From UBA2163 sp964575575 (lineage in GTDB: Bacteria; Patescibacteriota; Minisyncoccia; Phycocordibacterales; UBA2163), in NCBI GenBank assembly GCA_964575575.1, contig CAZNQQ010000014.1:1-19283 (forward strand): 19,283 bases of DNA, in the 5' to 3' direction. The translations under genes were made by a program, and so were the position numbers. Below, piece by piece: positions 14,574 through 19,283 of this stretch; position 1 is the stretch's first letter; the number at the start of each line of letters is the position of its first letter. The notes under the pieces were generated by a model, which worked only from the letters and a program-made list of their open reading frames with translations, did no database searches and was not told the origin of the DNA.

Positions 14574-14687
14574 GAGACAAAGATGGCTATTAACCAATTT
14601 GTATGTCTTTTTGTCAAAATATGGCTTAAAATATAGACTTTAAGAGACAAACAGTCCTGTATTGGCCACTTGTAAGTAGTTCGGTAA

Positions 14688-14703
14688 TGTTTCACGTGAA
14701 ACA
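14688..14703. promoter_or_regulatory. parS: parS site (perfect)
   Basis: TGTTTCACGTGAAACA is the canonical 16-bp ParB-binding palindrome with no mismatch. It lies 115 bp from the DnaA-box cluster. Confidence 0.85.
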
Positions 14704-14722
14704 TCTAGAATAGACTATATTA

Positions 14723-14738
14723 TGTTTCATATGTAACA
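14723..14738. promoter_or_regulatory. Degenerate parS-like site before yraN
   Basis: TGTTTCATATGTAACA, three mismatches to parS, 35 bp from the perfect site and just upstream of the yraN -10. Confidence 0.4.
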
Positions 14739-14755
14739 TTTAATAGAATAAATAC

Positions 14756-15154
14756 ATGAAATCTAAAACGGATAAGCAAAAAGTGGGGGAAATTGGTGAG
14801 AATGTTGCTTGTAGGTTTCTTATGAAACGTGGGTTTGAGATAGTTGAGAGGAATTATTGGAAAAAGTGGGGGGAAATAGACGTCATCGCTAAGAAAGACG
14901 GAGTTTTGCGGTTTATAGAAGTTAAAACTGTTTCATGTAAAACGTTAGCAGATGTTACACGTGGAACAGATGCGTACAGACCAGAAGATAATATACACCC
15001 GTGGAAACTAAAGCGTTTGTCTAGAACAATGCAGACTTATTTACTAGAAAAGGGGAATGACGACATAGAATGGCAGTTTGATGTAATAGCCATATATCTA
15101 GATATGTCCAATAGAAAAGCCAAAGTAAATTTCCTAGAAGATATAGTTATATAA
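14756..15154 (+). CDS. yraN: YraN-family (UPF0102) putative endonuclease
   Basis: 132 aa, typical for UPF0102/YraN, a family with a PD-(D/E)xK nuclease fold; its in vivo role is unsettled. The motif is visible as GEIGENVACRFL (12-23), YWKKWGEIDVIAKKDG (36-51) and FIEVKT (55-60), giving the E-D-ExK active-site set. The start ATG is preceded by TAGAAT 6 nt upstream and no SD. The gene begins directly at the right edge of the origin-like segment and carries two parS-like sites inside its coding sequence (14929-14944, 14953-14968). tRNA-Pro follows on the opposite strand. Confidence 0.9.
   Translation: MKSKTDKQKVGEIGENVACRFLMKRGFEIVERNYWKKWGEIDVIAKKDGVLRFIEVKTVSCKTLADVTRGTDAYRPEDNIHPWKLKRLSRTMQTYLLEKGNDDIEWQFDVIAIYLDMSNRKAKVNFLEDIVI
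14929..14944. promoter_or_regulatory. Degenerate parS-like site in yraN
   Basis: TGTTTCATGTAAAACG, three mismatches to parS. It is the weakest of the set and is listed because it sits 9 bp from the next site. Confidence 0.3.
14953..14968. promoter_or_regulatory. parS-like site in yraN
   Basis: TGTTACACGTGGAACA fits TGTTNCACGTGNAACA exactly and keeps the CACGTG core; two mismatches to the strict consensus. Confidence 0.6.
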
Positions 15155-15165
15155 GACATTTATTG

Positions 15166-15236
15166 TCGGGGAGCCGAGAATCGAACTCGGGCCGCTCGGT
15201 CCCAAACCGAGTACACTACCACTATGCTACACCCCG
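15166..15236 (-). tRNA. tRNA-Pro (anticodon UGG)
   Basis: Acceptor CGGGGTG/CTCCCCG, anticodon stem CTCGG/CCGAG with loop TTTGGGA (UGG), T arm CCGAG-TTCGATT-CTCGG, discriminator A. No encoded CCA. The C1-G72 pair is typical of bacterial tRNA-Pro. Confidence 0.95.
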
Positions 15237-15246
15237 TAATTTACTA

Positions 15247-15275
15247 ATACTACACAATTTATCGCTTTAACTCAA
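15247..15275 (-). promoter_or_regulatory. Promoter of tRNA-Pro
   Basis: Minus-strand TTGAGT (15270-15275), 17-bp spacer, TAGTAT (15247-15252), ending 10 nt before the tRNA. Confidence 0.6.
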
Positions 15276-15285
15276 ATTTTACAAA

Positions 15286-15309
15286 ACAAAAACCCCTAGA
15301 ATAGGGGTT
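15286..15309 (-). terminator. Intrinsic terminator of the 181-aa gene
   Basis: 8-bp stem AACCCCTA/TAGGGGTT with a 3-nt loop (15291-15309). On the minus strand it is followed by TTTGTTTTG. It lies about 80 nt past the stop of the gene at 15392-15937 and just before the tRNA-Pro promoter. Confidence 0.75.
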
Positions 15310-15391
15310 GGGTACTACATATTACATAAGCCGCCACAGCTGTTTAAGATAAGTAAATTAGAAATTTAAATCATTACCAAATTCTGGTAAT

Positions 15392-15937
15392 CTACTCTTT
15401 TTCTGCTGATGCAGCAGACGTAGCCAGGGTATTGTCGGTTTCTTCTGTTGACTCCTTGACTTCATCCACAATAATCTTCGACTCGAAGTTGGTCTTTTCC
15501 AGAACTTCGTCGATCAGTACAGGCAGGTTATCCACGACAATTGGGCCCATTATTGTTAGATCCTCTTTGCCTTCGAAATCATTCGCCATCTTTTTGATGA
15601 GATCCATGACCGGATTTTCGTCTTCTTTGCAGGTGACGATTACTGGTGTTTTAGCAGCTAAAGCCCTAGAAAGAAGCGTGATGAAACCACCACAAGCTTT
15701 TGCGATATCAACGATCTTAATATCAGATTCGGGCCAGGTGGTTAGATCGAGCATAACAGCATCAATGGTGTTAACTGCATCCGTTTTTAAGAGACCCTTA
15801 CCTTCACCTGTAGTTTCTACAAAGATAGGGTCGAATTCACCTGAAGCAGCCTTCATAATCCCTTTTTTCAGGTCATCGTTGTGAATACCTGCAAATAATG
15901 CTTTTTTCAATCTGTTTGTTCCTGTTTCTGTCGTCAT
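15392..15937 (-). CDS. Unknown alpha/beta protein (181 aa)
   Basis: Not recognised. The first 150 residues alternate hydrophobic strands and helices (DAVMLDLTTW at 59-68, GGFITLLSRALAAKTPVIVTCKED at about 83-106, LTIMGPIVVDNLPVLIDEVL at about 127-146), like a small Rossmann-type or receiver-like domain. The last 25 residues are a low-complexity Glu/Ser/Thr/Ala tail. No catalytic motif stands out. Unlike most neighbours it has a clear SD (AAGGGAG, 8 nt from the ATG), and it uses more CTG, CTC, ATC and GAC codons. Its leader contains a perfect DnaA box. These traits suggest separate origin or high expression. A terminator follows at 15286-15309. Confidence 0.8.
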   Translation of the reverse strand: MTTETGTNRLKKALFAGIHNDDLKKGIMKAASGEFDPIFVETTGEGKGLLKTDAVNTIDAVMLDLTTWPESDIKIVDIAKACGGFITLLSRALAAKTPVIVTCKEDENPVMDLIKKMANDFEGKEDLTIMGPIVVDNLPVLIDEVLEKTNFESKIIVDEVKESTEETDNTLATSAASAEKE

Positions 15938-15980
15938 AAAACCAACTCCCTTTTTAACAAAATGTTAAGAAAATATTTTT

Positions 15981-15989
15981 TGTGGATAA
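15981..15989 (-). promoter_or_regulatory. DnaA box
   Basis: TGTGGATAA is the exact complement of TTATCCACA. It lies between the divergent 181-aa and mscS genes. Confidence 0.5.
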
Positions 15990-16051
15990 ATAGGGCATTT
16001 GCAAAACAAAGCAATATATTATAGAATATGTCAACAACTTAACTAAAGCAT

Positions 16052-17116
16052 ATGAATATGACTAATTTTATACAAAATATCAATTTCACGGCTCTATACC
16101 TAGGTAATTCGGTACTTGACTACGCTAAAGCGGTAGGACTTTTCGTCGTTTTACTTATAGTTTTCAAGGTTATTCAGTATATTATCCTTAAAAGACTGGG
16201 CAAATTAGCCGAAAAGACTAAGACAGACATAGACGACACTCTCATAGAGATCACAAAAAGCCTAAAACCTCCGTTTTATTGGTTTCTAGCGTTTTTCTTT
16301 GCAATAAAGTTCTTAACTATAGGTATACTTGCTACACAGGTTATAAACGGCATTTTGGTCGTCTGGGTGGTGTATCAGATCATAAAAGCAGTCCAAATAC
16401 TACTTAACTACATATTAAACAAAAAGTTTGCCAAAGAAGACGATCAAGGTTCTAAAGCGGCTATAGTGTATGTGAACATGATAGCGAAATTCTTACTCTG
16501 GGCTATCGGACTTCTGCTTATACTTTCAAACTTAGGGGTGGATGTTACTTCACTTATCGCAGGGCTTGGCATCGGTGGTATTGCTATTGCTTTTGCATTG
16601 CAGAATATTCTTTCTGATCTTTTCAGTTCGTTTGCAATTTATTTTGATAAGCCATTCCAAATAGGGGATTTCATAGTCGCAGGTAGCCATAGCGGGACTG
16701 TAGAGAAGATCGGTATCAAGACAACTCGCATAAGAGCGCTTCAAGGAGAGGAGATCGTGATCTCAAACAACGAACTCACAGGTGCGCGCGTACAAAACTT
16801 TAAGAAAATGCAAAAGAGGCGAGTAGTTTCTTCTTTTGGGATACTTTACGAAACTCCAGTAGAAAAAATAAAAAATATAAAACAAATAGTAACAAATATT
16901 TTCAATAATTTAGAAAACGCAGAGCTTAGTAGAGTGCACTTCAAACAACTCGGGGATTTTTCTCTTAACTTTGAAGTTGTCTACAACATAACAACAGGGG
17001 ACTACAATATTTTCATGGACGTGCAAGAAAAGTTTAACTTCGCACTTATGGAAGCGTTCGAGAGTGAAGGTATAGAGTTCGCTTACCCAACTCAAAAACT
17101 TTTCGTAGCAAAATAA
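16052..17116 (+). CDS. mscS: MscS-family mechanosensitive channel
   Basis: 354 aa, longer than E. coli MscS (286) because of an extra N-terminal helix pair. It releases solutes on hypo-osmotic shock. Membrane helices lie at about 22-48, 76-98, 99-122 and 138-160. They are followed by the pore helix TM3, rich in Gly/Ala: SLIAGLGIGGIAIAFALQNI (about 167-186). The beta domain then begins FDKPFQIGDFIVAGSHSGTVEKIGIKTTRIR with the family's usual pattern, and continues with SNNELTGARVQNF. The start ATG is followed by a second ATG two codons later, and neither has an SD. The stop codon abuts, once the assembly gap is collapsed, the stop codon of the protease gene. Confidence 0.93.
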   Translation: MNMTNFIQNINFTALYLGNSVLDYAKAVGLFVVLLIVFKVIQYIILKRLGKLAEKTKTDIDDTLIEITKSLKPPFYWFLAFFFAIKFLTIGILATQVINGILVVWVVYQIIKAVQILLNYILNKKFAKEDDQGSKAAIVYVNMIAKFLLWAIGLLLILSNLGVDVTSLIAGLGIGGIAIAFALQNILSDLFSSFAIYFDKPFQIGDFIVAGSHSGTVEKIGIKTTRIRALQGEEIVISNNELTGARVQNFKKMQKRRVVSSFGILYETPVEKIKNIKQIVTNIFNNLENAELSRVHFKQLGDFSLNFEVVYNITTGDYNIFMDVQEKFNFALMEAFESEGIEFAYPTQKLFVAK

Positions 17117-17171
17117 TTATTTCTCTAGTTCATTGACCAACGCTTGTGTGAGTATTGGTGCTATGTTTTCG
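17117..17171 (-). repeat. 55-bp contig-end overlap, copy 1 (gap 2)
   Basis: Exact copy of 17272-17326 before the N run. It encodes the C-terminus of the protease a second time and is probably the same DNA counted twice. Confidence 0.9.
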
Positions 17172-17271
17172 NNNNNNNNNNNNNNNNNNNNNNNNNNNNN
17201 NNNNNNNNNNNNNNNNNNNNNNNNNNNNNNNNNNNNNNNNNNNNNNNNNNNNNNNNNNNNNNNNNNNNNNN
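17172..17271. other. Assembly gap (100 N)
   Basis: 100 N between identical 55-bp ends, the same structure as gap 1. Confidence 0.95.
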
Positions 17272-17326
17272 TTATTTCTCTAGTTCATTGACCAACGCTT
17301 GTGTGAGTATTGGTGCTATGTTTTCG
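17272..17326 (-). repeat. 55-bp contig-end overlap, copy 2 (gap 2)
   Basis: Identical to 17117-17171; this copy is continuous with the rest of the protease gene. Confidence 0.9.
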
Positions 17327-18432
17327 TTAAATGCATCTGCCTCTGCAGAGATATCGCCTGCAAGCAAAGTCTGTAGGTCAAAGCCTGTGTCCTTCATAAA
17401 GCTTCTGTTTATATGAGCTATAGTTATAGCCCTTAGATCCCTGTCGCCTGTGGTGTCTGCAACTGTGCTTGTTACAATGATTCCTAGCAATTCATTCTTG
17501 TCGTTTACCACTGCGCCACCTGAAGAGCCTTGTTGCGCTACTACAGAACCACCTATTGAGAACAGGTCTAGGGTTCCTTCTTTGAAAGTAAACAATTCCA
17601 TAACTTGTGTTACAGCTGAACTTATATATAGACTTTTTGATATTACGATACCGCTCAAGAACCCTGCCGGATAACCTGCAAGCAAAACATTGTCGCCTGT
17701 GGCGATAGTGCCACTGTTGTAAAGAGGGGAAACAAATGGAAATGTTTCTGGAATAGTTTTGGTGGAGTCTGTACGTTCTGTTATAAGCAGTAATGCGTAG
17801 TCGTCCTCACCTGTGCCTTTGGGTTCTTGTTGGATGATGTTGTTTGCGTTTACATTGACCCATGAAGGAGAGATGAAAATAGGTTTTGCAATGTAACGCG
17901 GTTTGGCAGGGGAGTCTGTGCGGATGACACAACTAACAAAGTCTTCCACAAGATAATCTTCAAGCAAATAATACTGCGCGACGTGCGCATTGGTAAGAAT
18001 AACTCCTCTCTCGTCTATAATAACTCCACTTCCTGTCGTCGGTTTGAACGAACCGCCGCTTTTGGTAGTACAAAAGACATTAACAAGCGCCTCTCTTGTA
18101 ACTTCGTTGATGGTTGAGAACGACACTGCAGGAACTTCCTCCACTTCCGGTTCTTCTGCCACCTCTACTACCGGCACATCTGCAACAACTTCTATTTCTT
18201 TCTCTACAACAAGTGGTTCTTTTACTTGTTCCTCAACGATCTCAACCTTAGGCTCTTCTACAACCTCCACAACTTCAACTATTTCGTCTTTTGTCTCTAC
18301 GCTGTCTATTTCTGGCATGTCTAAGACCTCGACTTGAGACAGTTCAGGCTCTATAACCTCTGGCTCAACCAAAGAAAGCCCCATAAATACAGCTAAGACA
18401 CCTATTAAAATAACAAAAATACCTAATTTCAT
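17272..18432 (-). CDS. Membrane-anchored trypsin-like serine protease
   Basis: 386 aa. An N-terminal membrane anchor or signal (residues 1-20, MKLGIFVILIGVLAVFMGLS) is followed by a Glu/Val/Pro-rich stalk (about 22-103, VEVVEVVEEP-like). A chymotrypsin-fold domain comes next with His150 (TNAHVA), Asp210 or Asp211 (EDDYALLLI) and Ser304 (QQGSSGGAVV). This is the HtrA/trypsin-2 layout without a PDZ domain. It would act outside the cytoplasmic membrane in protein quality control or processing of surface proteins; the substrate is unknown. Promoter TGTTATAAT lies 12 nt before the ATG, with no SD. The 3' end is affected by assembly gap 2 but the reading frame here is complete. Confidence 0.9.
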   Translation of the reverse strand: MKLGIFVILIGVLAVFMGLSLVEPEVIEPELSQVEVLDMPEIDSVETKDEIVEVVEVVEEPKVEIVEEQVKEPLVVEKEIEVVADVPVVEVAEEPEVEEVPAVSFSTINEVTREALVNVFCTTKSGGSFKPTTGSGVIIDERGVILTNAHVAQYYLLEDYLVEDFVSCVIRTDSPAKPRYIAKPIFISPSWVNVNANNIIQQEPKGTGEDDYALLLITERTDSTKTIPETFPFVSPLYNSGTIATGDNVLLAGYPAGFLSGIVISKSLYISSAVTQVMELFTFKEGTLDLFSIGGSVVAQQGSSGGAVVNDKNELLGIIVTSTVADTTGDRDLRAITIAHINRSFMKDTGFDLQTLLAGDISAEADAFNENIAPILTQALVNELEK

Positions 18433-18444
18433 AATCTTACTAGT

Positions 18445-18453
18445 ATTATAACA
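18445..18453 (-). promoter_or_regulatory. Extended -10 of the protease gene
   Basis: Minus-strand TGTTATAAT, a perfect extended -10, 12 nt before the ATG. The mRNA leader would be about 5 nt. Confidence 0.55.
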
Positions 18454-18498
18454 TTCACAAAGCTATCTTGAAAAAGCTCTCACGTAACTTTTTTCTAC

Positions 18499-18526
18499 TT
18501 GACAAATAATTCCATTCGTGTATACT
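18499..18526 (+). promoter_or_regulatory. Strong promoter of the 31-aa gene
   Basis: TTGACA (18499-18504), 16-bp spacer, TATACT (18521-18526): nearly consensus. Confidence 0.8.
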
Positions 18527-18537
18527 AAAGGGTATAG

Positions 18538-18562
18538 AAACTTAGGGTTTCCCTGAGTTTTT
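18538..18562 (+). terminator. Promoter-proximal hairpin (attenuator or 5' cap)
   Basis: AAACTTAGGG, loop TTT, CCCTGAGTTT, then TT: a 10-bp stem with one mid T-G pair and a T-run. It begins only about 5 nt after the predicted transcription start, so it could be an attenuator or a 5'-end stabiliser. Confidence 0.45.
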
Positions 18563-18625
18563 GTTTATTTACAAGCAAGTTTAAATACGTCTCTAGAGGC
18601 ACATTTGAGCTTTAAATAAAAAATT

Positions 18626-18721
18626 ATGGACGAAATGAATCCAAATGCTGTTCCTGCAGAAGGAACAGAAGCAACTGAAGAAACTGCAGCTCCTGAAGCT
18701 ACAGAAGAATCAGCTGAGTAA
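18626..18721 (+). CDS. Acidic 31-aa peptide, unknown
   Basis: ATG to TAA gives MDEMNPNAVPAEGTEATEET followed by AAPEATEESAE, a peptide of Glu, Ala and Thr with no basic residue. It sits alone between a near-consensus promoter, a leader of about 93 nt with a 5' hairpin, and a very strong terminator 5 nt after the stop codon. No SD is visible (AAATAAAAAATT before the ATG). The transcript of about 230 nt might instead function as an RNA, with the ORF incidental. However, the biased composition resembles the acidic tail of the 181-aa protein (EESTEETDNTLATSAASAEKE-like), which favours translation. Confidence 0.55.
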   Translation: MDEMNPNAVPAEGTEATEETAAPEATEESAE

Positions 18722-18725
18722 TTAA

Positions 18726-18763
18726 AAACAAACCCCATCGCTTTGCGATGGGGTTTGTTTTTT
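18726..18763 (+). terminator. Terminator of the 31-aa gene
   Basis: A perfect 16-bp stem, AAACAAACCCCATCGC with GCGATGGGGTTTGTTT (18726-18741, 18745-18760), 3-nt loop, followed by T. It is flanked by A-runs, so it could work on both strands. Confidence 0.92.
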
Positions 18764-18771
18764 GCTATTAT
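18763..18771 (+). promoter_or_regulatory. Extended -10 of tRNA-Gly(UCC)
   Basis: TGCTATTAT, 9 nt before the tRNA 5' end, overlapping the last T of the preceding terminator. Confidence 0.5.
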
Positions 18772-18780
18772 ACGTAAATT

Positions 18781-18851
18781 GCGGGTGTAGTTTAGTGGCA
18801 GAATGACTGCCTTCCAAGCAGTAGACGAGGGTTCGATTCCCTCTACCCGCA
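18781..18851 (+). tRNA. tRNA-Gly (anticodon UCC)
   Basis: Acceptor GCGGGTG/TACCCGC, anticodon stem ACTGC/GCAGT with loop CTTCCAA (UCC), T arm GAGGG-TTCGATT-CCCTC, discriminator A. CCA is not encoded. Confidence 0.95.
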
Positions 18852-18857
18852 CACAAT

Positions 18858-18898
18858 AACAACAAAACCGTAGGTCTAATACCTACGGTTTTGTTGTT
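18858..18898. terminator. Bidirectional terminator between tRNA-Gly and HU
   Basis: A perfect 18-bp stem (arms 18858-18875 and 18881-18898) with a 5-nt loop and A/T-rich outer ends on both sides, placed between convergent genes. Confidence 0.9.
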
Positions 18899-18915
18899 TC
18901 CTCTAGAGAAAAACT

Positions 18916-19188
18916 TTATTTTACTGCATCCTTTAGAGCTTTTGCTGCTCTAAACTTAGGAATTCGCATTGCTTGAATCTGGATACTCTCTCCTGTACGA
19001 GGGTTTCGCCCTTGGCGAGCTGCTCGCATCTTTGTTGAGAAGATTCCAAGACCTGCTAGTGATACTTCATCACCTCCTTTTAGGCCTTCTACGATTGAAT
19101 CTACAACCATATCAACTGCCTTTTCTGCTTGAACCTTTGTACCTCCAAGCATTTCGTGAACTTTTTCTGCGATTATTGCTTTGTTCAT
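18916..19188 (-). CDS. hup: HU-family DNA-binding protein
   Basis: 90 aa, exactly HU/IHF size; a nucleoid-architectural dimer that bends DNA and assists origin opening. It starts MNKAIIAEKVHEML, has the dimer helices (1-40), GLGIFSTKMRAARQGRNPRTGE (about 47-68) with the family signature GRNPRTGE and the intercalating Pro, and the C-terminal RIPKFRAAKALKDAV. IHF-like members share this signature; HU is the better call because there is only one generic copy here. The promoter is visible about 60 bp upstream. Confidence 0.96.
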   Translation of the reverse strand: MNKAIIAEKVHEMLGGTKVQAEKAVDMVVDSIVEGLKGGDEVSLAGLGIFSTKMRAARQGRNPRTGESIQIQAMRIPKFRAAKALKDAVK

Positions 19189-19249
19189 ATTATGTAATGG
19201 TATGAATTTATGTACTTACTAAACTCGACCGTTTTATTACTATTAGATA

Positions 19250-19277
19250 ATTATATATTAAGCCACCATTTAAGCAA
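19250..19277 (-). promoter_or_regulatory. Promoter of HU gene
   Basis: Minus-strand TTGCTT (19272-19277), 16-bp spacer, TATAAT (19250-19255). This gives a leader of about 55 nt, unlike the leaderless genes in the window. Confidence 0.6.
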
Positions 19278-19283
19278 TACCCC

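Larger units (their letters stand above)
14462..14755. other. Candidate replication origin (oriC) segment
   Basis: A gene-free 294-bp AT-rich stretch between tRNA-Gly(GCC) and yraN. It contains four same-orientation DnaA-like boxes in 39 bp (14535-14573), an AT-rich run suited to unwinding (about 14590-14645), a perfect parS palindrome (14688-14703) and a degenerate one (14723-14738). An 11-bp direct repeat TAAGAGACAAA occurs at 14571-14581 and 14641-14651. No other gene-free segment in the window has this content. dnaA and parAB are not in the window, so origin status is inferred from the sites alone. Confidence 0.6.

Noticed and set aside
14203..14597. Minus-strand frames across the tRNA-Arg / tRNA-Gly / origin-like segment
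   Set aside because: They run through tRNA genes and the DnaA-box cluster. Apparent peptides such as RIERIELSFHPW are antisense tRNA artefacts.
18120..18370. Tandem DNA repeat in the protease stalk
   Set aside because: The Glu/Val-rich protein stretch is compositionally biased, but no exact DNA unit repeats regularly.
18565..18852. 95-aa minus-strand frame over the 31-aa gene and tRNA-Gly
   Set aside because: It reads through a tRNA and a strong terminator, so it is a shadow frame.
1..19283. CRISPR array
   Set aside because: No regularly spaced repeats were seen on either strand; the repeats present are intragenic or assembly-derived.
1..19283. TGA-recoded genetic code (Gracilibacteria/SR1 type)
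   Set aside because: All genes are full length under the standard code, with no in-frame TGA.

Overview
The window looks like a bacterial chromosome segment from the Patescibacteria / Candidate Phyla Radiation, most likely a Parcubacteria-type genome assembled from a metagenome. This is inference. The support is: AT-rich DNA, short intergenic spaces, a single XerC/D-type recombinase, ComM/YifB, a LysM-M23 peptidase, a PDZ-less trypsin-like protease with a Glu/Val-rich stalk, tRNA genes without encoded CCA, and mostly Shine-Dalgarno-less genes. The standard genetic code fits. All 18 complete CDS listed end in TAA or TAG, and TGA is used neither as a stop nor in frame.

Layout. 1-145: SD-led start of an unknown gene leaving the left edge. 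255-3470: UvrD/PcrA helicase (-) divergent from a secreted LysM-M23 endopeptidase (+). 3472-3571: scaffold gap flanked by identical 55-bp ends. 3630-6185: large membrane protein (-) with two pilin-like modules sharing an identical 165-bp block. 6245-10325: minus-strand run of YifB/ComM, DksA/TraR-like protein, a Pro-rich single-TM protein, a NYN nuclease and ribosomal protein S15. 10418-10588: an unrecognised 56-aa gene with its own promoter and terminator. 10705-12406: xerC/D and exodeoxyribonuclease III (+), followed by a 334-bp gene-free stretch ending in a plus-strand terminator (possible sRNA). 12741-14310: tRNA-Arg plus CCA-adding enzyme (-). 14391-14755: tRNA-Gly and then a gene-free segment with a tight DnaA-box cluster and a perfect parS palindrome. 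14756-17116: YraN nuclease, tRNA-Pro, an unknown protein and an MscS channel. 17172-17271: second scaffold gap of the same kind. 17272-19188: trypsin-like protease, a 31-aa acidic peptide gene, tRNA-Gly and HU.

The strongest signal is at about 12.4-16 kb. It holds four same-strand DnaA-like boxes in 39 bp, two flanking perfect boxes, and one perfect plus five degenerate parS sites, some inside cca and yraN. This reads as the replication origin / ParB-loading region; HU, XerC/D and the DNA-processing genes fit that setting. A second signal is transcriptional. Many genes have an extended -10 (TGnTAnnnT) only 6-12 nt before the ATG and no SD, suggesting leaderless mRNAs. A few genes instead have a TTGACA-type promoter with a real SD.
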